From NCBI RefSeq assembly GCF_014905175.1, contig NC_057791.1, forward strand, positions 14,450,177 to 14,514,176: 64,000 nt of DNA, in the 5' to 3' direction. This DNA comes from Aphidius gifuensis (lineage: Eukaryota; Arthropoda; Insecta; Hymenoptera; Braconidae). Positions within the stretch are counted from its first letter, which is position 1. The number at the start of each line of letters is the position of its first letter. Made by a program: the position numbers and the translations under genes. The notes under the pieces were generated by a model that saw nothing but the letters and a program-made list of their open reading frames with translations, was not told the DNA's origin and ran no database searches. Positions 46,532 to 56,473 of this stretch are shown here, one piece after another.

Positions 46532-47606
46532 TCAACTGTAATTAACTGAATCTGCTGACAACAGCAATTCCTCAAGAACACCTACAAAAATTTCAGGATA
46601 TTTTTTTTTGTAAACTTGAAATGTTTTATTTACCATAACATCTCGTAAATTTCTTTTCATAAACTCGAAACATTTTCGATTCAGTTTTTTGAGATTATAT
46701 CGATCGGAACAAACAAATACATTAGCAACATTATCAAAATTTATCGTTTTTTTTGCAAATTATTTTTTCACAAGTATTTTTAAGACAATTAACCTGATAT
46801 TTTCCAGCAACAGCAAGTAGTTCCATCGGCATTTTGCTAATATTTGGTGATTCATCCGTATAAATATAATGTAGAAATTCTTCGAAAACATCTTCTTTAA
46901 TATCTTCAATGACAATCTTCTTTTTTTCATTTTCTTTGAATTCTTTATGATTAAACATTGCAGAAAAAACAGGACTACGTACTGCAAGAATTCCTTTGAT
47001 TGCACGAAATGATTTTTGACCAACTTGAATTATAACATCAGCTGATTTTTCATTTAACAAAAGTTCATGTAAATTTTTACTCAGTTGTTGTTTTGCATTA
47101 AATATTGAAATTTCATCAAAACTATTTGTTTGTTTTTTTGACATTATTATTGTACAACAAATTTTCAGATCATCATTTGGTAAATATTGAGTTGGATTTA
47201 ACACGTTTGTTCTATTAGTACAACAAACCCATTCAATATTTTCTAGAAATTTACTGAAATTATATTCTTTAGTTTTTCCATCTTTATCATCAATGGCTAT
47301 TTTACATTTTGTTTGTAGTTGTGAATTTTTATTGAATGATTGAAGCTGTAAATTAGCACTTATATATATATCACCATCGTCGTTAGGAATAAATTGTGAA
47401 TAAATTTCCAAAATCCATTTATCGTCAAAATCACCATAATGAGATGAAAAACTTGGTGATTTAATCATTGTTTTGGCCCACTGACGGAAGTTTTTAATTG
47501 TCCATACATATTTAAATTCACAACATTCCATACCAGTAACATAGTCTTGTTTTGACATTATAAGTTTAACACAATTTTGGGTTATGGGTTCAGCAAGTTC
47601 TGACAT
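46532..47606 (-). pseudogene. Second MATH-BTB gene, frameshifted in an adenine run
   Basis: The start at 47606 opens a MATH domain (FKYVWTIKNFRQWAK, FDDKWILEIYSQF) and a full BTB (SADVIIQVGQKSFRAIKGIL, FEEFLHYIYTDE). The frame runs 290 residues to KNDKF and a stop at 46734-46736. The lost BACK-like tail continues in another frame from about 46752 to a TGA at 46532-46534 (FKVYKKKYPEIFVGVLEELL-type sequence, matching the paralogue). The shift falls in a run of eight adenines, so one sequencing or replication slip explains it. Either a very young pseudogene, a product lacking the tail, or an assembly error. Relative to copy 1, an extra PNDDGDI segment is present in the MATH domain. Confidence 0.8.
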
Positions 47607-47849
47607 GATTGTGTTAATTAATATTCGTTGTCAGACTAATAAGTTTTGAGTATCAGACTAATCGTACTTGTGTATTTGTAAAACTCAACTCATATGAGGC
47701 CTACTGATGCACGATAGAAATGTTAAATGAGAGATTCCCACTATGTACATAAACCCGCTGAATAGAAAGCACAAGTAGGCACAATGAGTACTGAGCGTAC
47801 TGAGTGGTGACTGTAGGATAATCAGGCCTTCAGGCCTTATACATAAGAC

Positions 47850-48180
47850 TCTTTATCATCGATAAACCGTTCATAAGCTAATCGATTAATCGAAAAATCT
47901 ATATAATCGATTGACAAACCTACTATATATATGCGTTGATAACTATGATAATAATATACAACACTATAATTAAAAATTTTGTCATCATAAAATAATATTT
48001 TTTATAAAGAATAAAACACAATGCATCATTTTTGAAAATAACTTTAATGTTACTCAAGTCTTGATATATTTATTCGATTTCTCGAAGTTTCGTACGAACT
48101 TCAAATCATATAAAACAGCTGTCCAGAGCCTAAATGATAACAGCTGGATTTCTAAAAATTTTTACCTATTGTTAAGGTAT
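47850..48180 (-). repeat. Segmental duplication, upstream flank of MATH-BTB copy 2
   Basis: Counterpart of 45030-45400. Copy 2 lacks the TIR element that lies upstream of copy 1, so that element inserted after the duplication or was lost here. Confidence 0.6.
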
Positions 48181-49058
48181 AACTTACCAAAATTAAAACC
48201 AAAGAGAAGCTTATGAAATTAACAATTATTCTAAGTTGACATAATTTAGAGCCCAAACGGTACGTTCCAATTCCTTATGAACCGTTGATCTTGAGGTTGT
48301 CTTGAGGTTAGAATGTGCGCAAGAAAAACCGAAAACATCAAAAATGGATTTGCCTGAACTTGAACCAATTAATTCTATATTTTTTCGACATCAATTACAA
48401 TTTATAAACAGAATCAAAATTAAAGATAATATCACAATTTTTTTTATTCGTTTTGTCATGCATGTATTGTAACATTAATTATTATCAAGGTAGTTTATTT
48501 TATCATGAAGCTTTCATTAATCTATAATTTGAAACATAGTTAATATTCATCTTCTTAATTTTTTTACATGACAGTTGAATTTTTATGTAACGAAATAATC
48601 AATTTGAAAAACGTATTAAATTTAAAAAAAAAAGAAACTCAAAATGGATTTAGTGATTATATGAAGGTTTGCAAAAAAAAGTCTATTGATAGAAATTCAT
48701 TTTTTAATATTTCGTTTTTTGTATTGAAACAGAGGTAATAAAATATATTAAACCCAATCATTTATTTATTCATTATGTTATATAGTATTTATTTTCAAGT
48801 TATATTCAATTTGTTTCATTTTAGAATAGTTTCAAGTTTTACCGCTAGAGGAAGATGTTTTATACAAATCAGTGATGGGTAAATGGTCGATTTTTGAGGT
48901 TTCTTACACTTACAGTAAGATACTGTAAGAAACTGTAAGATACCTGAGACACCATTTTTGAACATTCTTACCGACTGTCAACTCGACAATTAGCTGTCAT
49001 TGCTCGATATATGTTGGTACATGTATTTTATTTGTTAAATAAATATATAAGATATCAA
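48181..49058. other. Intergenic region
   Basis: No gene seen. 48832-48880 (TTTCAAGTTTTACCGCTAGAGGAAGATG) matches 38584-38625, marking another dispersed element edge. 48905-48950 and 49590-49650 share GTAAGATAC repeats in both orientations, so they probably form the ends of one element that encloses the MITEs at 49059-49492. Confidence 0.4.
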
Positions 49059-49210
49059 GAAGAAGCAGTGGCTAAGAAAAGATGTAGCTCGGAAACTAAT
49101 GTTGCCAAACAATTATGTTTTAAGAAAGTAATGTTGCTTGAAACAAAATTTTTTTGGCAACTGTAATTCCTTAGCTACATCTTTTCCTTAGCTACTGCTT
49201 TTCCTTGGAC
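49059..49210. mobile_element. Foldback MITE, GTAGCTAAGGAA family
   Basis: Left arm AGAAGCAGTGGCTAAGAAAA then GATGTAGCT; right arm AGCTACATCTTTTCCTTAGC then TACTGCTTTTCCTTGGACA in inverse orientation. Centre contains AATTATGTTTTAAG and a poorly paired loop. Confidence 0.7.
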
Positions 49211-49265
49211 ATTTGTATTTTTAAAAAATAAATTTACATGTATTTTATTCATAAAATAAATAAAA

Positions 49266-49492
49266 ATGTCCAAGGAAAAGCAGTAGCTAAGGAAAAGATG
49301 TAGCTAAGGAATTAAGGTTGCCAAAGAATTATATTTTAAGCAACATTATTTCCTTAGCAGTAGCTAAGGAAAAGATGCGTGGCTCAGGAATTACAGTTGC
49401 TCAAAAAAAAATTCCTTATACCCACTGCAGCAACTGTAATTCCTTAGCTCCATCTTTTTCTTAGCTACTGCTTGTTCTTGGGATTTTTATTT
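49266..49492. mobile_element. Foldback MITE, GTAGCTAAGGAA family
   Basis: Starts TGTCCAAGGAAAAGCAGTAG and ends with CTTAGCTACTGCTTGTTCTT. An internal partial repeat of the left arm is seen at 49358-49400. Adjacent to the previous copy, separated by ATTTACATGTATTTTATT-like sequence that flanks all members. Confidence 0.7.
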
Positions 49493-50096
49493 ATTTAATA
49501 AATAAATGACATGTATTTATCGAATAAAAAAAAAATTGTGGCATGAAAGTTCCACTAAAAAATCATAGTAGGCGCTGGGAACGCAGTGTAAGATACCTCG
49601 ATGTATGAAACCAATGATGTAAGATACAGTATCTTACATGGTATCTTACCTACCCAACACTGATACAAATGGATAAAACTAAAAATGTTTAAAACTATGT
49701 TTTTAAAACATGATGTTTTATACATGCCCATCTTTGCAGAGATATAATTTATCTTGATGAAGTTATTATAACAACCAGACAAAGAACCCGGCAACAGTTT
49801 CGAGAGAAAAAACAGCATTAAGTACGTTTTAAGACTGTTATCATCTATTTGTGTCAACTCCGATGAGGGGTTACCACCGTTGATTACAAGCTACTATCAG
49901 GATAAAATTATCGATCACCAATATGATACTACAAGCTTGAAAAGTCAATTGATGAGCGCTGAAGCTGAGGTCAAACAGTGAAAGGACAAATATAGTCTAA
50001 AGCCTATCCGCTAGGAAGGTAGTGAAGCTACAGGGCAAAAAGTGTACATCTCCTTGAACAATTAGGTACTTTTATTCATAGGTTTTGTACGATGGT

Positions 50097-50405
50097 TACC
50101 CTGGTGAAAATGATTTCTCAGATTTTCTTCGATTTTTAAAAATCGGAGTAATTCAGAAAAAATCGGAGAAAACCGGAGAAAATGCGGACAAAATTCGGAA
50201 CAAGTCGGAGATAATCGGAAAAAATGATTTTTTGTTTTACTTCGGTTTTTCTTCGAAATTTTTATTCAACAATATGCGGAATAAATCGTAGAAAATCGGA
50301 GAAATATCGGGGAAGAACAGAAAAATATCGGAAGGAAATAGAAGAATATCGGACAAAATCGAAGAAATATCGAAGAAAATCGAAGAAATCATTTTCACTA
50401 GGGTA
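50097..50405. mobile_element. Foldback element with ACCCTGGTGAAAAT ends and ATCGGAGAAAA repeats
   Basis: Left terminus ACCCTGGTGAAAATGATTTC, right terminus GAAATCATTTTCACTAGGGT, inverted. The interior consists of degenerate ATCGGA(G)AAAA units, purine-rich through most of the element. Open frames here are a consequence of the repeat. Confidence 0.7.
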
Positions 50406-50696
50406 TATAAAATATTTATATAAAAAAATTTATACATTTATTGTTCTTCCCAAAACAAGCGTCACCACCATCCGTGGATTTTGATGATAAAACCAATAAT
50501 TGCAACTTGAAATCAGGTATTGTTTGATCATTTTTTACTAAACACTCTAATTCCGGAAGTCTCAATTACCTAGAAATCCGTAGTTATCATGAGAAATTAG
50601 TTTTACAAGGAAAATTCCAATGCTTTATTTGACCATTTTAGGCGATAAATCTGTTGATGATTCAGATTCCCGCAAGGAAGAAAAAGAACCTGTTTT

Positions 50697-51495
50697 CAGA
50701 TTTAATATACATATATGGGTATTTATGAATACTAGCTGAAACAGCCTGTTCGACTCGGCTGAGTTGAAAAATTTTATTTTTGCTTTTATGCTTTCCGCTG
50801 GATGGCGAGTGAGCAGTGGGGCAGAGTAAAATAATGTTATTCTTTTCATAAAAGGTTTCTAACAGTTAGTTTTTCATAACAGTGTACTTCGTCTGACGTG
50901 CAGCCCGATGGCCAGGGCCGAGACGTTTTATGCAAAGAAAAATATTTTGAAAATTAATTTTAATACAAAAAATAAACAAAATTAAACATATTCCTATAAA
51001 ATTTCATTTTCGGCATATTTTAAAACTTCAAAAGTGAAAATTTCACGAACATTTCGTTAAAAATTGAAATTTCCAATTTTAAGTTTTTTGAAAATATGCC
51101 GAAAATAAAATTTACCAAGATATGTTTTTAATTTTTGTTTTATTTTTTTGTATTTGTAATTTATTCTTTTTTTTTTTTTTCAAAAATTTTGAAAAAAAAA
51201 TTGAAAAGCATAAAACGTCTCGGCCCACTCTAATTTTAATCGAACACACGTGGATTGAGTACTATTTTGCGGAAAATTTCATGTATTTAAATACTTGGGG
51301 CTTTTTTTATGAAAGAAGAGAATTAACATTAAAACACTCTACTTACCGGCTAAAATACGTCATAAAATTTCCGAAAAAATTCAGGCTGCATAAAAAGCCA
51401 AAAATAATGTATAAAAAAATTTTCAACTCAATCCGAGAGGGTCAGGCAGATGACCAGCTGAATTGACTCAGAATGCCCCATATATAGATATAGTG
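50697..51495. mobile_element. Large foldback element (about 800 bases) with nested palindrome
   Basis: Outer arms: ATATATGGGTATTTATG, CTCGGCTGAGTTGAAAAATT on the left and AATTTTCAACTCAATCCGAG, CCCCATATATAG on the right, inverted. Inner arms: GGCCGAGACGTTTTATGC (50916-50933) and GCATAAAACGTCTCGGCCC (51208-51226), then TTTTCGGCATATTTT and AAAATATGCCGAAAA around the centre near 51060. No transposase found. Confidence 0.65.
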
Positions 51496-51689
51496 TACTA
51501 ATTTTTTTCAAGCCCCTATCACATAAGTGAAGGATAAAGGCGTGCAGAACGATCATGTGATGATTGTCTTATCAAGGATTACCAAAGGATTACCCTGATA
51601 ATTTATATTATCCAATTTGTAAATTAACTGAAAAATACTGATAAATAAACAAAATTATAATAATTTTTTTTTTTTTATTTAAATTTTTT

Positions 51690-52035
51690 ACAACAGCAAT
51701 AACAACTTGTGCTGAGCAAGTAAAATTCCATGGTTTTGGAACTAAATACTCATATGTTACATCGGTTCTGAATATTCCTCAATGTAATATATTACATCCT
51801 GCATTGATATCTCTATTAAATGTAATTTTGCAATTATTACAATACTGATATCGATGCGGAGATTTACTTGTTACACACAAGTTGTTGCATTTGTTACACA
51901 ATATTGTTGTTTTAAATTCATCAACAATAATCAATTAAATTTTATTATTTTCTTGTCCTTTTTTTTTTAATAATGATGATGGTGCTGATGGATAGCCTCG
52001 CATATATTTTGATATTTTAAACTGCCTGCCAGAAA
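51690..52035 (-). pseudogene. Decayed Fanzor/TnpB-like nuclease, C-terminal RuvC/zinc-ribbon region
   Basis: The minus strand reads SGRQFKISKYMRGYPSAPSS, LLKKKGQENN, a TAA, then LIIVDEFKTTILCNKCNN, LCVTSKSPHRYQYCNNC, KITFNRDINAGCNIL and a further stop. The pattern DEF.T...C..C, a spacer, C..C, then RD.NA..NI is the signature of the zinc ribbon and last RuvC aspartate of IS605 TnpB and its eukaryotic relatives, the Fanzor proteins (transposon-borne RNA-guided nucleases). All four zinc-binding Cys and the RuvC-III Asp are still present. The N-terminal half, including RuvC-I, could not be read in 52040-52400. At least two stops make it a relic here. A different zinc-ribbon transposase is the alternative. 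Confidence 0.6.
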
Positions 52036-52435
52036 TCTGTTTTTTTTTTTAAATTCATTTTTTTTTTCCATCATATGTACCATGTTCCAAGTAATTTACT
52101 TCTTTTGATACTGCCTTGTTTTTTCTTATATATTTATTAACTTGAAGTCTTACAATTATTTTTTTCGTTCTTTAACAACTGCTTACATTTGTTCCAATTT
52201 CTGGTTATGCCATCATCATGTTTTATATTATTTTCTTTTTATTGTTGTTAAAGCTGTTGTCGCCAACAATATTTTCAAATTCTTGTTTTTTAATTTCGAC
52301 AAAGTGATCATAAACTTGCTTTTTTTGTTTTCAACATTTTTAATTATTTTTTAATAACAGACTGACGTGTTCAATGACCCGATTTAGCGAGCAAAGACTT
52401 ACTTCTTAACAAATAACGTTCTTTTTCTTTATTAT

Positions 52436-52809
52436 CCCTGGTGGAAAAAATCTCTCCCTATTTTCTCCGGATTTCTACGCGATTGAGACTTTCGGAGATC
52501 CTTACGGAGTAACCTCCGATTTATTCTCATAATATCTCCGGATTTTTCCGGGAATTTTTGCTTAAAAAGTCCAGAAAAAAAAAAAAAAAATGGAAAAATC
52601 AATAAAAAAAAACAAAAAGAAGAGTTTACATCTACAAAAAATAAAAAAGGAATTTTTTCCGAAAAAAATCCGGAGAAAATCCAACAACATCCGGAGAAAA
52701 TCCGAAAAATCTCCGGAACAATATCTCCGGAAGTCTCAATTACGTAGAAAATCCGGAGAAAGTCTTGAGGAATCCGGAGAAAATCCGCAGAAATTATTTC
52801 TACCAGGGT
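52436..52809. mobile_element. Foldback element with CCCTGGT ends and TCCGGAGAAAAT repeats
   Basis: Left end CCCTGGTGGAAAAAATCTCT, right end GAAATTATTTCTACCAGGG. Left half is TCTCCGGAT-rich, right half the complementary ATCCGGAGA-rich strand. Related to 50097-50405 and to pieces at 55630-55740. Confidence 0.75.
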
Positions 52810-53780
52810 GGATTATAAATTGATGTTAATGGAAAGTTCATGAGGTTGATGTTGGATAATTTCTTGAAAAACCCCATAAGCTTCTACCACTTGTATTTTC
52901 ATGCAGTACAGTTTAAATTTGAATCATCAAATATGTCCATTATTTTATTTTCCTTATCTTTTGGTTTAATGCTTTCGTAAAATAAGTTGTCCAACATTTT
53001 TTTTCTTTTTCTTTTATCATATATTTTCCCAGATATTTTTAAATATTTACCATTCCTATACCCAGGTAGAAAAATATGTGTCGCGCCCGACTTAATAAAG
53101 TCGGAGGAAAGTCGGAATTTCGGTCGGGCCGACGTCGGATATTCTGTTAAATTCCCTTAAAGTAAAAAATTTAGAATATCGATTGCATTTTCCCAAAGAA
53201 ACTAAAGTGTTGATAGATAGACTATTTATGTTTGTACTTTGTTTCTAATCATTCTAATCATGAATATTTTTCAATAGATTAAGCATAATTTTTTGTTTTA
53301 CTCGAATTAACATTAAAATGACAGCTTGAGGTTATAGTCGAGATTTTAGACGACATTTATGAGAAAACGGTTCTCATCCAATTACTGTATATCGAAAATA
53401 CTAAGCCTGCTGTTTTACCGGCAGGCTAGCGACGAGTAATTTCAAATATGCAACTTTAACAATCATGTTCATGTTTGGATCAGTTTGGATTAAAAACAAC
53501 AAGTTTAATAAATAAAAAAATAAAATAAATAAATAAATAAAAAATAAAAATAAATAAATAAATAAATAAAGAATAAAAAAAAAGTCTTGAATATTGTATT
53601 AGAATATAATTACCGATTGTTTTAACATCTGTATATTGTATTGTTGACTCAGGTATATTACTATTATAATTATTATCATTATCATGTAGGAAATAAGGTA
53701 GCTAACCATACTGCTTTTCCTTGAACATTTTTATTCATTTAATAAATAAAGTACATGTAAATTTATTTAACAAAAATAAA
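52810..53780. other. Intergenic region with a short GC-rich patch
   Basis: 53085-53135 has CGACTTAATAAAGTCG and CCGACGTCGG palindromes next to CCCAGGTAGAAAAATA, similar to the ends of the CCCTGGT element family. 53505-53580 is an AAATA-type simple repeat. No gene seen. Confidence 0.4.
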
Positions 53781-53781
53781 A

Positions 53782-53952
53782 ATGTCCAAGGAAAAGCAGT
53801 AGCTAAGGAAAAGATGTAGCTAAGAAATTAATGTTGCCAAAGATTAAAGAATTATGTTTTGAGGAAATAGTGTTGCTTGAAATATAATTTTCTTGGCAAC
53901 TGTAATTTTTTAGCTACATCTTTTCTTTAGCTACTGCTTTTTTTTGGACATT
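53782..53952. mobile_element. Foldback MITE, GTAGCTAAGGAA family
   Basis: Starts AATGTCCAAGGAAAAGCAGT and ends with TTAGCTACTGC then TTTTTTTTGGACATT. A lone right-arm piece, ACTGCTTTTCCTTGAACATT, lies at 53720-53740. Confidence 0.7.
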
Positions 53953-54004
53953 TGTATTCTTAAAAATTAAATTTACATGTATTTTATTTCTGAAATAAAT
54001 AAAA

Positions 54005-54170
54005 ATGTCCAAGGAAAAGCAGTAGCTAAGAAAAAGATGTAGCTAAGAAATTAATGTTGCCAAAGAATTATGTTTCAAGGAAATAATGTTGCTTAAAATA
54101 TAATTGTCTTGGCAACTGTAATTTTTTAGCTACATCTTTTCCTTAGCTACTGCTTTTTTTTGGACATTTG
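54005..54170. mobile_element. Foldback MITE, GTAGCTAAGGAA family
   Basis: Very similar to the copy at 53782-53952, same orientation, about 50 bases of ATTTACATGTATTTTATT-type spacer between them. The two probably arose by tandem duplication. Confidence 0.7.
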
Positions 54171-54667
54171 TATTCTTAAAAATTAAATTTAAAATGACTT
54201 TATAAAAAATTAACTTATATACTTCCATTTGGTCTCAAATTGTTGGCCTTTTAAATACCAAGAGCCACACTGTCTTGATAAAAAACGCTCCGAACTCGCG
54301 TTAATTAGTTATCAACAATTGTTTATAATAATAAGTAGTGTCTGGTATGTTCTAAAAAAAAAAAATACATGAAGAATTGCTTTTAACGATTTTTCAGAAG
54401 AGAGTGTGGCTCTCAGAAATTTAATCAGGAAATTTTTAAGCTTTACAAATTTTTTTTATGTTTATTTGTTCAAAAGTTATTGAAAGTATAAAAAAAAAAA
54501 ATAATTTAAATTTTAACACTGTTTTTTTGACAAAAAAGGAATGCGCGCATGCGTAAAAGTTTCTTTGCTGTGGTTATAATTTGCTTGATCGATAAAATAG
54601 TTATTTAAATTATCACGTTGCCACGAAAAAATTTTTATAAATAAAAGTATTAAACAAAATGATTTGA

Positions 54668-54955
54668 AAAAAAAATTTGTTTAGTTAAAAAAAAAGTAAA
54701 TTGAAAGATTTATTTTTTTAATATATTTGTATTGATTTATTTCTTGAAAAAAATCTAATAGAATCATTGATATCAATACCTACATGAAGTATAACCTCAA
54801 ATTTGTTTTATCTGTATTTTGATTTGTGTACATAATTTGACAGCGCACGTCAGGGCAAAAAAAAAAAAAATTCAACCATATAATTTAAAATTGTAAAAAA
54901 AATTAAACTGTAATGAATTTGGAATAATCGAGATGAACACGGGATTTCGCCGGAA
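54668..54955 (+). repeat. Dispersed repeat, copy 2
   Basis: Counterpart of 42815-43110; the end reads ACACGGGATTTCGCCGG versus ACACGGGCTTTCGCCGA in copy 1. Confidence 0.7.
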
Positions 54956-55164
54956 AAATTAAAAACGAAAGTATTTTTTTTTAAAAACACGTGTAGTACA
55001 CACGTGGTCAGCATGGTCAGCATCAATAGAAATTACACTGCAAAAACTGCGCCTTTGGATTATAGGCACTGGTTCCATTGGATTCATGGAGCACGCGTTA
55101 CAGAGCGCGCTGCTCAATGATATTTAAGGAACTCCAATCCCAGTCTAGTCGCTCCGCTAATCCA

Positions 55165-55242
55165 AAAGCGCTGTTCAGCTGTATTCGTTGAGCAGCCTGA
55201 GCACATCGCTTGCTCAATGAATACAGTTGAACAGTGCCTATA
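55165..55242. repeat. GC-rich hairpin
   Basis: GCGCTGTTCAGCTGTATTCG then TTGAGCAGC on the left pairs with GCTTGCTCAATGAATACAG then TTGAACAGTGC on the right. Upstream, 55086-55115 contains CACGCG, GAGCGCGCTGCTCAATG, partly a third arm. Unusual GC content for this window. Confidence 0.6.
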
Positions 55243-55734
55243 AATACAGAGAGCGACGCTTGTGCATGTTTGCATATATATTATGTATATATAGAATATA
55301 TATTATATAATGCATATATATAAAATAAATTTTATGAATAAAGATCTAAGTAAATGAACTAATAATAATAAAAATAATTTTTTACATTATTTATCAAAAC
55401 ACAATTAATCGTTTAATAAATATGAGTTCTTATATTTAAATAAAAAATATCGAGGAATAAAAATTGATAAAATTATATTAATAATATTAAATTGATTATT
55501 ATATTAAAAATTTTATTTATAATATTATATATTCCCGCTGATTATTTATTCATAAAAATCAGATTTAAAAATACAAAATACTGCTAATTTATCCTACAAG
55601 CGAATTTTAAATTGAAAAACTAAAAAATATCAGGAAAAATCGGAAGATTATCGGAGAAAAACGGAGAAAAATTTTTGCCACGGTTAGTAATTAATATTTT
55701 GCATACAAAATCCTGGTAAAAATAATTTCTCCGG

Positions 55735-55830
55735 ACTTTCCATTGCAATTGATCCAGCAAGTACATAGATACCATCACCAAGTCTTGTACCACTCCCCAT
55801 TGAATTCAGATCCAACGCAATTATTATATT
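55735..55830 (-). pseudogene. slif-like: Fragment of cationic amino acid transporter, first transmembrane exon
   Basis: Minus strand: ALDLNSMGSGTRLGDGIYVL then AGSIAMES, diverged from the STLGVGIYVLAG motif. Directly left lies CCGGAGAAATTATTTTTACCAGG, an end of the CCCTGGT foldback family, which seems to have inserted within or next to the exon. Confidence 0.6.
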
Positions 55831-56094
55831 TAACATTTTATTTTTCTCAATTAACCAAAAGAATTTATGGATTTTAAATAATGCAAGTACTTTTAAAGTA
55901 ATACGTGTAAAAAAAACAGATATTTTTTTTTTCATAGTAAATGAAATATAATATACATATAAATTTTCATATCTGCAGATAGCAATTATGTTTTTTTTTA
56001 TTCTCAGATAACATTTAGTAGTGCAGTGCCAATAAACACATATGATACAGCATACCCGTAACTGATTGTTATATATTATGTTATCTGGGTTGCT

Positions 56095-56265
56095 GGAATC
56101 GTTCGCATTGTGAAGAAAAGAGTAAAAGGAGTGAAAGGTCTGAAAAGACGTGACTGAAACCGAGAACGTGACAATTGATAAAAAGCACACAGTTCATTTA
56201 TTGTAGCAAAACTGGCAACATCTATTTCGTTTGAGTCACTGTTGGGCGAAGCCTTGAATGTGAGT
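56095..56265 (+). promoter_or_regulatory. Type II dynamin upstream cassette (gene F)
   Basis: GCTGGAATCGTTCGCATTGTG, then TGAGTCA at 56232-56238 and a GTGAGT donor at 56260. Probable non-coding first exon ends at about 56259. Confidence 0.5.
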
Positions 56266-56473
56266 TGCTTTAACTTGTTGATTTGTTAACTAAAATATTT
56301 TTAAAATAAAAATTTGTTTATTCAGTGAAAAGTAAAGATGGATTCATTATTTTTTTTATGAAATAATAACAATTAGTTGATAGAACTATTTTATTATTTT
56401 TATTATCAACTATCGCATTATTTTAATTTTTTTTCTCAGAATTGTTCAGTGCATATACAAAAAAAAAGCGATA

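Noticed and set aside
50085..50484. Lys/Glu-rich frames on both strands
   Set aside because: Products of the ATCGGAGAAAA simple repeat in a foldback element.
52142..52354. Phe/Leu-rich 70-codon frame
   Set aside because: T-rich noise; the coding signal nearby is on the minus strand (nuclease remnant).
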